64,000 nt of DNA from Dryocola sp036489025. GTDB taxonomy: Bacteria > Pseudomonadota > Gammaproteobacteria > Enterobacterales > Enterobacteriaceae. Positions 50,871-60,992 of the stretch are shown here, piece after piece. The position numbers were made by a program, and so were the translations under genes. The notes beneath the pieces were generated by a model. That model was given only the letters and a program-made list of their open reading frames with translations. It was not told the DNA's origin and did no database searches. Location: the NCBI GenBank assembly GCA_036489025.1, contig DASXGN010000013.1, positions 1 to 64,000 of the forward strand, in the 5' to 3' direction. Within the stretch, counting starts at the first letter, position 1; each line of letters opens with the position of its first letter.

Positions 50871-53422
50871 TGGCACTCCAGTTTAATTCGGGCCACAGAC
50901 AAATTTTGTTCGACACCTGTTAATTTATAATCAGCATTACAGGTATCATCTTTATTGGTTCCCCAACGAGCTGAAATCGCCCCGGCAGGAGCCAATCCTG
51001 AAAGATAGACTTGCCCACCGTCACCAACAATACCGCTGCTGTCCGCAGAAGTGACTATTGTACCGAAGGGTAAAGGAATATTATTACGCGTTAGTACCAT
51101 CAGCGCACGAACTCCCTGGCGTACTGCAAATGTTGCTCGAACTATCGCTCCTTTTGTCGGACTTACACGGGCGATATTCTTTTCAATTTCGGTATGGTCA
51201 TCCAGTGAGTTGCTATTGATAGCAATACTACTTTCACGGAAGGATGATACATAAGGTTTGATCGCATAGCCTCGTCGGTCAGTTGTTACACCTTGAACAT
51301 TATTAATACCTATATCAGGAACACCTTCAGTCGATATGAGAACGCTGGCATCACCGAGCGACTGAGCAAAGGTCAAACCATCTTCATGAAGCACTACCGC
51401 CCCTGAAGTACCATAGCTCAACCGTTGATATTCATCACTATAGCTATAGCCTATGCTGCTGCTGCCCACGCTATTATTATAGCTGAGGGCGGCATTGCCC
51501 ATTGATGCCTGGTTACGAGAAGTACCTTGAGAAACATTCCAGCTTAGGTTCTTTTCCGGAGACAAAGTACCGCTCAGTCCGGTCTGATGGCTCATATTGC
51601 CGTGGTTGTCCCTGCTGTTATTAATTGTTGCATACACGCGATTTTCAGAATACTTGCCAAACAATGCCTCAAGCGGTAACGATAAAGAAAGCATCAGACT
51701 CCTGTTATGATAAAATTCACCCTGTCGAGTCTGACTATAATTTAGCGAATAATTCGCCATTCCAATTTTACTACTTAAAACCGCCTGCAAAGATATTCTC
51801 TTATCAGCAGTATTCCAGTAAGTTTGATGTGAACCCGTAAGATATATGGAACCTAAATTAGCAACGTTTTGGGAAATATTTGCCTCGAAGCGGGCTCTCC
51901 TATTATTTGTTAGATTATAAGATTCAAATAAATCATTCCCATAAAGATCGCCGGAAACATTAGCATAGACGCCAGTAGAGCTAATTTTTCTCATAGGTTT
52001 CAGAGCTGTTTCATCCAACGTATGGAATCCTTTAGTAGAATATCTGTAGCCAGTTAAACGAAATGTAGTACCAGTAGGTTTGATACCATACGAGTACAAA
52101 AATCGCGCTGATTGCCCTTTATGAGCGCTACCGTCCATTAGCCTACTATTCGCATGGGTCATATCTGCCGATGCCGCGCCAAAATTGGCCATATCGATAC
52201 CAAAACCCGCCTGTGCGGCCAAGTAATTTCCTGAATACTGCACCCCACCGTAGGAAGTTAGATTATGGCTGCCCCCCTTCATTAAGGTTCCTTGTGCAAA
52301 AGCAGGCGCAGTATATCTGCTGCTGTTATTCCGGAGACGTCCACCAGAAAGGCTGTATTTTAAATGGTTCTCTCTGAGCATCAACGGGACAGAGGCATAG
52401 GGTATGGTGAACAATCGCGTTGAACCATCTGCTTCTGCCACTGTCACCTCAAGATCACCACTTGAACTTACGGGGTTAATATCATGAATTTCAAAGGCAC
52501 CTGGCGGGACAAACATTCGGTAAATGACGTACTCGCTTTGTCGCACGGTAATCTGGGCATTGCTTTCAGCAATACCTCGAATGACGGGCGCGTAGTTTCT
52601 CATACTGTCTGGATACATATTCTCATTCGTAGACAAATTTGCACCGCGGAAAGCGAGTGAATCGAACACTCCACTTGCCGTATGGCTGTCACCTATTACA
52701 AACTGGCTTCGTAAGCCCCGAATCGATCTCTCAGCATAGCTATTAATACGCTGACTTTGCGATGTATGACCATACCCATTGTCAGTAAAACTCCAGTTAC
52801 GGGTATCACGTAAACGCCAAGCCCCTATATTTATTCCATTATTTAAATTTAAGAAATAACTTTTATCTTTATGCTGGCTTGCAAAACGACTGCTAACGTT
52901 GAATCGATAATTAGTGAACATGGCCTGAATGCCGTCATCCCAGAGTTCGGGGTTAATATCACCAGTTTTTTTTACCCGCATTCCGGCCTGGGGAATACTG
53001 ACTTTCAGCCGCATTTCTTTAATATCAAATTCTGTAAATGAACCTGTAATAAACTCTTGCACAAATAGACACCGACTGTCTTTGTGATTATTCAGATTGG
53101 GATACAGTTCAATGTTCACGCCTGCTTTTACAAGAATGCCATGGTTCAAACATGCTATTATCCCAGAATCGTCATGCACATATTTTTTATTACCAGTAAT
53201 ATTTTTTTTAAAAAATATCACTCTGGACTCAGAATATTTATCATTAACAAATATATCGACCAGGTATGAGCCTTCCGGCTGTGTTCCATCAGCCTTAAAT
53301 GCTGATAAATCCGCTAATCCCGATGCGGATTCAAGTAGTTCAGTTGGAAAATAGAGTTCAGAGTATCCAGACGGTGAGAACAATAGCGTAGCTATCGTTA
53401 AATATTTGAACTGTAATTTCAT
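50867..53422 (-). CDS. Outer-membrane fimbrial usher
   Basis: The protein is 851 residues from the ATG at 53422, with a signal peptide (about 1-22). It shows usher family features: DLSAFKADGTQPEGSYLVDIFVND near the start, a 24-strand barrel with a plug domain (GTQPEG; RSEWSFT-like stretches), FVPPGAFEIHDINPVSSSGDLEVTVAEADGS, and the C-terminal PFGTIVTSADSSGIVGDGGQVYLSGL. It secretes and assembles the fimbrial subunits. It lies 31 bases after the chaperone gene. Confidence 0.95.
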   Translation of the reverse strand: MKLQFKYLTIATLLFSPSGYSELYFPTELLESASGLADLSAFKADGTQPEGSYLVDIFVNDKYSESRVIFFKKNITGNKKYVHDDSGIIACLNHGILVKAGVNIELYPNLNNHKDSRCLFVQEFITGSFTEFDIKEMRLKVSIPQAGMRVKKTGDINPELWDDGIQAMFTNYRFNVSSRFASQHKDKSYFLNLNNGINIGAWRLRDTRNWSFTDNGYGHTSQSQRINSYAERSIRGLRSQFVIGDSHTASGVFDSLAFRGANLSTNENMYPDSMRNYAPVIRGIAESNAQITVRQSEYVIYRMFVPPGAFEIHDINPVSSSGDLEVTVAEADGSTRLFTIPYASVPLMLRENHLKYSLSGGRLRNNSSRYTAPAFAQGTLMKGGSHNLTSYGGVQYSGNYLAAQAGFGIDMANFGAASADMTHANSRLMDGSAHKGQSARFLYSYGIKPTGTTFRLTGYRYSTKGFHTLDETALKPMRKISSTGVYANVSGDLYGNDLFESYNLTNNRRARFEANISQNVANLGSIYLTGSHQTYWNTADKRISLQAVLSSKIGMANYSLNYSQTRQGEFYHNRSLMLSLSLPLEALFGKYSENRVYATINNSRDNHGNMSHQTGLSGTLSPEKNLSWNVSQGTSRNQASMGNAALSYNNSVGSSSIGYSYSDEYQRLSYGTSGAVVLHEDGLTFAQSLGDASVLISTEGVPDIGINNVQGVTTDRRGYAIKPYVSSFRESSIAINSNSLDDHTEIEKNIARVSPTKGAIVRATFAVRQGVRALMVLTRNNIPLPFGTIVTSADSSGIVGDGGQVYLSGLAPAGAISARWGTNKDDTCNADYKLTGVEQNLSVARIKLECQ

Positions 53423-53453
53423 GATATCGAATCCAACAAAAATCATATTTTGC

Positions 53454-54149
53454 TTACAAAATCTGTTCTTGCTCCTCGGTCATGCCACCGAAGTCGTTAA
53501 TTGTCCTGTAGTAAAAAACATCACCGCCAGCAGTCTTACATTTTATATGCACTTTGCCATAAGGAATAATCATTGCATTCTGAAGGGGCGAGTTATTTAC
53601 TCTCATTTTCGCCAAGGTAATATAATAAGGCGTCGGGTTCTCAATAATTAGACCGTCTTGCAAACGATTTACTTTCAACATTGCTTGAGCTTTTTCTATA
53701 GCCGGTTTTAAGCCGTCCGGGCGATAGAATAATTTTATTCGAGTTACCGTAGCAAGCATCAATAAATTCTTACCAGCCGTTTTATCTTTATCCACCGCAG
53801 GGATGGATTTCGCACTAAAATAAAATAAAGTTTCTTTATCTCTGGGCAGACTTTCTCCAACATACATCAAACGAAGGGTATTCTCATCACCTGGATTACT
53901 GACATATAATGGGGGGGTCACGATAAAATCATCTCTCTTGTTATCGCCATCATCTGAAATCCATGTTTGAACTAAAACTCGAGAGGTATCTGACATGTTT
54001 TTTACAGCAAGGCTAACCTGCTTGTTTGCTTGTGGATATATTACCCGCGTACCGCTCAGTGTTATACCACTGGCAGACACTGTAAAAGAGAATGCAGCAC
54101 TCGACATAATTAAGAGCATAAAAGAGTAGCATCGCGGCAAAGTAAACAT
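53454..54149 (-). CDS. Periplasmic fimbrial chaperone (PapD-like)
   Basis: The 231-residue protein has a signal peptide (about 1-26) and the chaperone signature ITLSGTRVIYPQANKQVSLAVKNMSD, with PPLYVSNPGDENTLRLMYVGESLPRDKETLFYFSAKSIPA and VTRIKLFYRPDGL. It caps subunits in the periplasm by donor-strand complementation. The short F1-G1 loop places it in the FGS type, used for rod-like pili. Confidence 0.94.
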   Translation of the reverse strand: MFTLPRCYSFMLLIMSSAAFSFTVSASGITLSGTRVIYPQANKQVSLAVKNMSDTSRVLVQTWISDDGDNKRDDFIVTPPLYVSNPGDENTLRLMYVGESLPRDKETLFYFSAKSIPAVDKDKTAGKNLLMLATVTRIKLFYRPDGLKPAIEKAQAMLKVNRLQDGLIIENPTPYYITLAKMRVNNSPLQNAMIIPYGKVHIKCKTAGGDVFYYRTINDFGGMTEEQEQIL

Positions 54150-54222
54150 ATAACACCTCGAATAATAAACACACAGCAGTTAAACCCGCCTTGGTTATTC
54201 ACTGACCAAAGCGGGTTTAATA

Positions 54223-54741
54223 TTAATCATAATATAACGTGAAATGAGCAGTAGCGTTTGCATCCCCTGCTTTGACCTCATCGGCCAAAGCGATATAGCG
54301 AGCAGAGAACTGCATCGCATTACTACCATCAGCGAGTGTTTGCGAACTCGATAATGTAGACCCATCTAACATAAGTGCGGTATTATCCTGAAGAATTTGA
54401 ATGCCGACATTACCCGCATCGCCTGATATTTTTAAAGTATTATCATTAGCTGTATCGCCACTAAATGCTATTGCCGCCGTTTTAGCGACATCCGTATCGC
54501 AGTCGGTAAGGTTGATCGAAAAAGCTTGTGGCCTGCTGGTATCACCCGTTTTACGGAATGTATTAGAGGCAACATTTCCCATATCAACAATTTGATTGTC
54601 GCTTCCTGTTGCCAGGGCGCAGGTTGCTTCAGTGATTTTGCCATTGAAGATTAGCGTACTAGTTTCACCTTCAATGTTAGCCGACACGATCGTTGCATAT
54701 AATAATGTAGAGATACCCCCGACCAGTATTTTAAATTTCAT
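54223..54741 (-). CDS. Major fimbrial subunit (FimA-like pilin)
   Basis: The protein is 172 residues from the ATG at 54741 (GAGGGAG 8 bases upstream). It has a signal peptide (about 1-22), then TLIFNGKITEATCALATGSDNQIVDMGNVASNTF with the first Cys, AFSINLTDCDTDVAKTA with the second, and the C-terminal ATAHFTLYYD. This is the bulk shaft subunit, first in the operon pilin-chaperone-usher-minor subunit-tip. Confidence 0.93.
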   Translation of the reverse strand: MKFKILVGGISTLLYATIVSANIEGETSTLIFNGKITEATCALATGSDNQIVDMGNVASNTFRKTGDTSRPQAFSINLTDCDTDVAKTAAIAFSGDTANDNTLKISGDAGNVGIQILQDNTALMLDGSTLSSSQTLADGSNAMQFSARYIALADEVKAGDANATAHFTLYYD

Positions 54742-55099
54742 AAATTTAACTCCCTCACCACTTTTAGATTTTAGAGTGTAGATGCTTAATAGGTATTTAT
54801 GACACACTCAACAGGTAGATTATTTGAATTCACAAAAGCATTTCATACCATACAACAACACAATTAGAATTAAACGCCCAAGGCACAACCCATTGACATT
54901 AAATACCCTACGCTAAAACAACGCGAACAGGCACAAAATCTTTCAAAAACCCATCGGTTTGATCATTTTTATTCATTTTTGATGCAGCCAGGCGTTAACT
55001 AACGCAATAATTTATTCATATCCACAAAGCCTTAGGCAATCATTAGTTAACCTCTGCATGATAATTCATATTATCGTAAGCCACAGAACGGTGAAAAAG
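54742..55099. promoter_or_regulatory. AT-rich divergent control region between pilin and second autotransporter
   Basis: This 358-base AT-rich gap must hold the fimbrial promoter (leftward) and the autotransporter promoter (rightward). No gene, invertible-element inverted repeats or strong operator is evident by eye. Its composition suggests H-NS control. Confidence 0.35.
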
Positions 55100-57946
55100 A
55101 TGTCTTTTAAGAAAATACATTTCAAGAAGAAAAGATTAGCCATAGCATTATCAGCCATATTATTTGGTACAAACGTATTCGCTGCACCTATAGAAGAAGT
55201 GATAGATGGTAAAACGGTGATGATTACATCCCCAACCAGCGAAGAAACCCAATACACAATAAATAACGGTGGTGGCCTGACCATTTCTGATAATGTTGAA
55301 GTCGGTTTCAATCAGGAAAACGCTCCATCAGGAACAAGCCATATAGTCACAGACAGTTTTTTAAGCGTACAAAACAACAGTACTTTAAACGGAAATATTT
55401 CTTTTGCAAATGCAAATATAAACATCAATAAAAGCACCATTAATGGGTCTTTAAGTCAATATAGTTCCGGAGAAAGTGGGTATTTTGTTGCTACTGATTC
55501 AGTTATAAATGGCACCATCAATATAGTCAGCGGAAGCTTCATGCTTGTTAATTCCGTTGTCAGCGACTATATAAAAATATCCGGTGCAGTTTTTAATATC
55601 CGTGGCACGGATGTGACGGTTGACCATGCCCACAGCAATGATAACGTAGCTGTGTTTTTAACGTCAGGAGCATCAGGTAGCATTCATGATTCAAATATTA
55701 CTTTAAACAGCGATACTATTGCCAGTAATACGTATGCTCTTTATGCTCCTGAAACAGAACTGACATTTGCTGATTCGACGGTAAAAAGCAACACTCTCGG
55801 CATGATGACCTATAAGTCACAAATTGATGCAAGTAGAATTGATATCACCAGTGACCAAAACTCAGCCGTCCGTAACATTGATTCTGATTTTTACATTACC
55901 AGCTCCAACATAACTTCAAATATGACCGAAAACACAGGCCAATGTGGAGTAGATACAGATCTGGTAGCACATTGCGGTGCGATATTAATGCAGGGAGGAA
56001 AATTTGAGATCGATAAAACCAATGTCTATAGCAGTAATGCAGGGATTGTCATCACTCCGCTGGGTACCGTGGGCACAAATTCAAATATAATTCTAAATAA
56101 CAGCCATATTCACGCTGAGAATGATGTTTTTAGAGTAGAAAACGGAGCTAAAGCCACCATATCAATCACTGGCACAGGGATATATAACGCATTAAACCCA
56201 AACTACTACAGTAAGGAAGGCAGCCTCCTTTATGCCGCAGGCAATAGCACCGTTGACTTAAGCATCGCAAAACAAAGAATTGACGGGGATATTGCCGCTG
56301 ATGATACCAGCATGGTTAACGTTTCGCTCAGTAACTTGTCAAGCCTTATTGGCAATATGTTTAATGTAAATAAACTTACCCTGGGACAGGATTCGACATG
56401 GTCATTAGCCCACAATAACTATGTAAAAAATTTAGATATGCTGGGCGGGCTTATTGATTTAACCCGTAAACAGGGTGCAGAAAAGTTCAACAGTTTATTG
56501 GTTGAAAGTTTAAGCGGCACGGGTACCTTCCGGTTTGATACAAACCTCGGTGAAATGCAGGGGGCTTTCTTAGAAGTCAGAGGAGAGGCAACCGGCGCCT
56601 ACCAGCTCAGCGTAGCGAATACGGGTGCAGAGCCGGAGGATATCGCGGCCCGCCTGAAGCTGGTGCAAACAGGCGGCGGACTGTCTTATTTTGACCTTAT
56701 CAACGGTAAAGTCGACGTCGGCGTCTGGCAGTACGAACTGATTAAAGATGGCAACAGCTGGTATTTAGGCAACAGCTATACGGAAGAAGAAAATACGCCG
56801 GAAATACCGGATGAAACACCGGATACCCCAGGTGAAACCCCTGAGGTGCCCGGCGAGAAGCCAGAAACGCCAGACGAAGCCCCTGAAGTACCGGGTGAGA
56901 AACCCGATACCCCAGACGAAAATCCTGACAATCCGGGTGAAGTTCCTGAGATACCGAATGATGAACCAGGCAACGAGGGCGATCAGGGCGATACTGAAGT
57001 ACCCGATACGGCTCCGCCAGCTTCCAGCTCGACGTCTTCTACTACCGATGCCATTTTGAGCCTGGCTTATTCCCCGGTGTTTATCTTCAATAATGAACTG
57101 GAAGAGCTGCGCAAGCGTCAGTACGTTGGGCCAAATAAAACGGAAGACAGCGCCGGAATGTGGATTCAATATCTGAATAAAAAAGCGGATATCTATGGCG
57201 TGATGGATTCAGCCTATAGGCTGACCCAAAACGGCTTCCTTATCGGAGCTGATAAAGCCCAGCAAACAAATTATGGCGTGGTGACTTTAGGGGCATTCAC
57301 CGGTATTTCAGATGCAAAATTACATCACGATCGCGGGGGGAAAAGTTCGGTTGAAAGCAAAACTGCAGGTCTTTACGCCGGTCTGGAAAACAGCCATGGC
57401 TACTATATCAATGCCATCTTCAAGGCTAACCGTTTCAGTACGAAGCTTAACGCCCGAATGACGGACGATACGCCGGTCCACGGCAGCTTCAATCAAAATG
57501 CCTTCGGTGGCGAAGTCGAAACAGGCATGAACTTTATGGTGCAGGAAAATTTATGGCTTACGCCTTATGCTCGCGTATCCGGCCTGAAAGCTGACTCAAG
57601 AAAGTTTACCGCCAGCAACGGGATGTCGGCCAATATACGCTCACCGCGCTCTCTGCAAATGGAAGGTGGCCTTTACGCCGGCACTAGCATCAAAATTAAC
57701 GAGGTAAACATCCAGCCGCATCTGAAGTTTGGCTTATCGAGGGAGATGATTAAAAACAACGAGGTCACGCTTAACGACCGCTGGGACTTCAACAACCGCT
57801 ATGACGGAACCGTACGTAAAACCGCTGCCGGAGTGGATGTTTCCGTCACCAATCAAAGCTCACTCTTTGCTGATATATCCCATCAGAAGGGCCGCCATGT
57901 TGATACTGCCATTGGCGGTACCGTCGGCTTTGAAGTGAGATTTTAA
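55100..57946 (+). CDS. AIDA-type autotransporter adhesin (second copy)
   Basis: The protein is 948 residues from the ATG at 55100 (no clear ribosome site). It has a basic N-region plus signal (FKKKRLAIALSAILFGTNVFA) and an Asn/Ser-rich beta-helix passenger (about 30-530). A Pro/Glu/Asp linker (about 570-640) is built of repeats like P-D-T-P-G-E, P-E-V-P-G-E and P-E-T-P-D-E. A C-terminal barrel (about 685-948) ends VGFEVRF. Its architecture resembles the autotransporter at 42283 but the sequence differs, so it is a distant relative rather than a recent duplicate. It diverges from the fimbrial operon. Confidence 0.92.
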   Translation: MSFKKIHFKKKRLAIALSAILFGTNVFAAPIEEVIDGKTVMITSPTSEETQYTINNGGGLTISDNVEVGFNQENAPSGTSHIVTDSFLSVQNNSTLNGNISFANANININKSTINGSLSQYSSGESGYFVATDSVINGTINIVSGSFMLVNSVVSDYIKISGAVFNIRGTDVTVDHAHSNDNVAVFLTSGASGSIHDSNITLNSDTIASNTYALYAPETELTFADSTVKSNTLGMMTYKSQIDASRIDITSDQNSAVRNIDSDFYITSSNITSNMTENTGQCGVDTDLVAHCGAILMQGGKFEIDKTNVYSSNAGIVITPLGTVGTNSNIILNNSHIHAENDVFRVENGAKATISITGTGIYNALNPNYYSKEGSLLYAAGNSTVDLSIAKQRIDGDIAADDTSMVNVSLSNLSSLIGNMFNVNKLTLGQDSTWSLAHNNYVKNLDMLGGLIDLTRKQGAEKFNSLLVESLSGTGTFRFDTNLGEMQGAFLEVRGEATGAYQLSVANTGAEPEDIAARLKLVQTGGGLSYFDLINGKVDVGVWQYELIKDGNSWYLGNSYTEEENTPEIPDETPDTPGETPEVPGEKPETPDEAPEVPGEKPDTPDENPDNPGEVPEIPNDEPGNEGDQGDTEVPDTAPPASSSTSSTTDAILSLAYSPVFIFNNELEELRKRQYVGPNKTEDSAGMWIQYLNKKADIYGVMDSAYRLTQNGFLIGADKAQQTNYGVVTLGAFTGISDAKLHHDRGGKSSVESKTAGLYAGLENSHGYYINAIFKANRFSTKLNARMTDDTPVHGSFNQNAFGGEVETGMNFMVQENLWLTPYARVSGLKADSRKFTASNGMSANIRSPRSLQMEGGLYAGTSIKINEVNIQPHLKFGLSREMIKNNEVTLNDRWDFNNRYDGTVRKTAAGVDVSVTNQSSLFADISHQKGRHVDTAIGGTVGFEVRF

Positions 57947-57980
57947 CCTGCGTTTAATATCTGAAGTAAACAAATAGTTC

Positions 57981-58012
57981 AAAAAACCCGAAGAACCTTC
58001 TTCGGGTTTTTT
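57981..58012. terminator. Rho-independent terminator after second autotransporter
   Basis: AAAAAACCCGAAGAA and TTCTTCGGGTTTTTT form a 15-bp stem ending in a run of six T, a textbook terminator 34 bases after the stop. Confidence 0.95.
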
Positions 58013-58173
58013 ATAGGCTGGGTCGGTTATCCATAAAGCTAATAAAAATCCTTTCCATTTTATTTTTATAGGATATTTGAACCCTTTTAGATGAACCTGA
58101 GATCGATTGCCAGATAAAATAATTGTATTCCTGGGATTTAATACGCCTTATAGCATGGATTTTGAGATACTTT

Positions 58174-58767
58174 ATGATACGTCGGTACCTGGCCAGACAG
58201 GTGATATCCTGTTCACGAAATATTTTTATTGCCGAGGCTTTTAAACATTTGGCTCCCGGCCCTTCAGCTTTTGAGGATAGCGCACCGATAAATTGTGCTT
58301 TTGATTATATTGTCTTGCTCTGTGATTACTCTCCTTTAGAAAGCTTGTTACAGCTTCGTTCACATTTAAAAGCAAAACCAGCCGACAGGATCCTTATCAT
58401 GAGCAATATCCTGTCACCGCGCTTAATCTTAAAATTTGTTGCTTATGAATGTAATATTACCTTCGGGACTTATAAAACCCCCATCTGTAAATTACTTCGC
58501 ACCTATAATAAAAACAATCTCATCATCGATCATCGCCCCGAAATGAAAAAGAAAAACGAATCCCTGACCGAAAGGCAAAAATTAATTCTTTTAATGCGCA
58601 GCCTCGGGGCGACCAACAGGACCATTGCAAAAAATGAAAATATACATGAAAAGCATCTGAGTAATATTCAACGGGATATTATGAATAAATGTGGCATCAA
58701 CGATATCGGGATCTTAAGGAAAATATTTACCTGTCAACATCTTCATCATGCCATTGATTATTTATAG
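58174..58767 (+). CDS. LuxR-type helix-turn-helix regulator
   Basis: The protein is 197 residues from the ATG at 58174 (GAGA upstream; a TTG at 58123 could add 17). The C-terminus is a GerE/LuxR-type domain (SLTERQKLILLMRSLGATNRTIAKNENIHEKHLSNIQRDIMNKCGI). The N-terminal part (about 1-130) resembles the receiver-like half of fimbria-linked regulators such as EcpR/MatA and FimZ but lacks clear phosphorylation residues. Its place beside a fimbrial operon and autotransporters suggests adhesin control. It faces the ibrB-like gene, with only one base between the stops. Confidence 0.75.
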   Translation: MIRRYLARQVISCSRNIFIAEAFKHLAPGPSAFEDSAPINCAFDYIVLLCDYSPLESLLQLRSHLKAKPADRILIMSNILSPRLILKFVAYECNITFGTYKTPICKLLRTYNKNNLIIDHRPEMKKKNESLTERQKLILLMRSLGATNRTIAKNENIHEKHLSNIQRDIMNKCGINDIGILRKIFTCQHLHHAIDYL

Positions 58768-58768
58768 C

Positions 58769-59404
58769 TCAGGTGGTCCACGCCTGAGAAAAAGAACGCT
58801 CGCGAAACATTTCCAACAGTCCGTTAAGCTGCTTAAGCCGCAGCACTTCATCCTGTTCCATGCCCAGCTCAGAAGCGATACGCGCATCGCTCCACCCGGA
58901 CAGCGCGAGTTCTCTGACCAGCTCGGACATGGCCTGGATTTTATGCTGCCCGCGAGCCCGATTATGCCGGACGGTGGAAGCCATCATCCCCTGCCGATCT
59001 GAATCCTGCTGGACCACTACGGGAACATGGCCTTTAAATCTTCTTCTTAGGCTCGCCCGTTTCTGACAAAGATCGTGCCGGTGAAAACCGTCCACAATAA
59101 TAAAAGAAGTGCCCTCTTCTGAACGACGGACCACCAGCGGATGGGTGAAACCATCAGCTTCCAGGGATCGGGTCAACAAAGCACTTTCCTGGGGAGCCAT
59201 AACGTTGGGGTTATAATCATTGGCTTCGAGACGTTCACAGGGTAGCCACTGCACATTTTCGATCGGCTCTCCTTTAAATGGGCTGTAAACATGTAACAAA
59301 GAGCGTAGCAAATTGAGATGCTCAATCAGCGTGGCCTCATCCATACCCTTTAAAACACCGTCGAGCTGCGAAAGAAGCTCCGCTACCGTTAAATTAGCTG
59401 CCAT
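58769..59404 (-). CDS. IbrB/YbdM-like ParB-domain protein
   Basis: The protein is 211 residues from the ATG at 59404, which overlaps the ibrA-like gene by 16 bases and has GAGGAAGGA just upstream. It has a ParB/Srx-type domain: NVQWLPCERLEANDYNPNVMAPQE, ADGFTHPLVVRR, FIIVDGFHRHDLCQ. A helix-turn-helix-like C-terminus follows (ALSGWSDARIASELGMEQDEVLRLKQLNGL). IbrB with IbrA activates genes for the Eib immunoglobulin-binding autotransporters in E. coli ECOR-9; YbdM is the K-12 relative. Confidence 0.88.
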   Translation of the reverse strand: MAANLTVAELLSQLDGVLKGMDEATLIEHLNLLRSLLHVYSPFKGEPIENVQWLPCERLEANDYNPNVMAPQESALLTRSLEADGFTHPLVVRRSEEGTSFIIVDGFHRHDLCQKRASLRRRFKGHVPVVVQQDSDRQGMMASTVRHNRARGQHKIQAMSELVRELALSGWSDARIASELGMEQDEVLRLKQLNGLLEMFRERSFSQAWTT

Positions 59405-60600
59405 TCCTTCCTCTTTTTCTTTATACGCTGGCAATAACGCTGGTAGTGAACCGTTTTTGTAGGGCTAAAACTCAGCGCCCGGCACCAGTAGTCATTAGTC
59501 AGCAGCACGCGACAAATGCGCCGCCAGGATGGGACATCCCTCGAGCCGGTGTCTTTTTCCTGACAATCAGGGATCCCATGCGGATAGCCGTGGTTCAACA
59601 GCCAGTTAATATAGACGGCAATTTTGTTTCGATAATGCTCGGCGGTCGCCGTAGGCATGCTTTCCAGCAGGAGCAGAGCATATTGTTTCCACGTCAGGTG
59701 TTCAGGTTTAATCAGCTTCCTTCTACCGTAAAACGAGCTGGATTCTTTGGCGTAGCGGCCACCGGTGCTGGCCCCCTGCACTCGCTGGCACAGGCTGGCC
59801 CATCTTTCCGGCTCCAGCACGTGATAAAGCCAAAGCCCCTGTCTTTGCTCAGGCCCGAAGGGTTCGCAAATCCGCATATAGCGCAGCGGCACGCCAGCCT
59901 GAAACATCAGTTCATATAGCGGGTTGCAGGGCAGCGTAGTTCTGGCAAACCAGGTCCAGATATCCGCCGTTTTCCAGTCGTAAATGGGGTAGATATTCCA
60001 TGCGTGCCCCGAACGGGTCGCTGAAGTCCAGGGTAAATCGTCCGCATAGCGAGTTTTGCTATCTGAAGCGATGGTGCGAAAACGATTAAATGACTCATCG
60101 GCACGAATACCGATCATCACTGCCGCCGGGCGATTTTGAGCGAACCAGCCGGCAAAACCCTGAACAAAATCCTCAAAGGTCATGGCAGGCTTATAAAAAG
60201 GGAACAGGTTCGGATCGCAAACGGCATCCTCCGGCGGCGTTCTTACCAGCTCAGCCCCTGTTTCCCAGCAGACCCACTCGGGCTGGATCTGTGAAACCGC
60301 ATTGATAGTTGTCAGAGGCAATGCCACCCACCAAAAGGTTTCAATCACATCCTGATAAAGACTCTTTATGCGCAGTATGTGATCGATAGTCATCTGGAAC
60401 TGGGCTTCCCAGTCGATGAACAATACATAAATTTTCACCTTCTGCCGGCGTGCTTCAAGAGCCGTCAGATGCAGCATGAGGGTAGAATCTTTCCCCCCCG
60501 AGAAAGAAACGCAAACCCGTGGAAATGTCTTCAGCGTCCATTCGATTCTTTTCTCTGCGGCCTCCAGCACATTTTCTTCGAGCTGTTTTTTATTCAGCAT
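59389..60600 (-). CDS. IbrA/YbdN-like PAPS-reductase family protein
   Basis: The 403-residue protein has the PP-loop ATP-binding motif S-G-G-K-D-S-T (34-40) of the PAPS reductase/N-type ATPase superfamily, then YVLFIDWEAQFQMT, ETFWWVALPLTT, AVMIGIRADESFNRFRTI and YPIYDWKTADIWTWFA. Length matches YbdN (about 406). It forms an overlapping pair with the ParB-domain gene. Relatives IbrA/IbrB control surface-protein genes, and other PAPS-reductase/ParB-type pairs act in DNA sulfur modification. The precise chemistry is not known to me. Confidence 0.88.
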   Translation of the reverse strand: MLNKKQLEENVLEAAEKRIEWTLKTFPRVCVSFSGGKDSTLMLHLTALEARRQKVKIYVLFIDWEAQFQMTIDHILRIKSLYQDVIETFWWVALPLTTINAVSQIQPEWVCWETGAELVRTPPEDAVCDPNLFPFYKPAMTFEDFVQGFAGWFAQNRPAAVMIGIRADESFNRFRTIASDSKTRYADDLPWTSATRSGHAWNIYPIYDWKTADIWTWFARTTLPCNPLYELMFQAGVPLRYMRICEPFGPEQRQGLWLYHVLEPERWASLCQRVQGASTGGRYAKESSSFYGRRKLIKPEHLTWKQYALLLLESMPTATAEHYRNKIAVYINWLLNHGYPHGIPDCQEKDTGSRDVPSWRRICRVLLTNDYWCRALSFSPTKTVHYQRYCQRIKKKRKEWQLI

Positions 60601-60992
60601 GTTATCAACACCTTAATCTCCACAGATGCACAACTTCAACAATAGATATTGTATCAAGGCGGCAAAAACCATTTTTGCGGCTTAATGAAGTAACCCTACC
60701 TTTCACCCGAGTTTATTATGCATGAGCCCTTCATCGAGCCATCAAAAACCTTCAAAAAGAAACAAAAAAGATCAAAAACACAACACAATGGAATAAAATA
60801 AGTATTTCAAAGAGTTAACCTTTCTCATCTGCCGACATAATTAAAGAGTAAACCTGGCGGTTGTAGCAAGTTTGATCTTCCTTTGTTAGAAATATCAATA
60901 TTATGCCAACAACATTAAATCTCATAAAAAAAACGTTGCTTTGGCACACGACGTTTATTAATAATATTGCAGTTCTTTGACTGAGGTTCACT
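60601..60992. other. AT-rich intergenic region
   Basis: This 392-base gap between the divergent ibrA-like gene and the ToxR-like regulator is rich in A-tracts. I see no gene, repeat array or strong terminator in it. It must carry promoters for both sides. Confidence 0.5.

Noticed and set aside
58160..58250. Out-of-frame ATG (MDFEILYD) suggesting a frameshift at the start of the LuxR-type regulator
   Set aside because: The in-frame start with a ribosome-like GAGA gives a protein of normal length, and without relatives to compare the frameshift idea is not supported.
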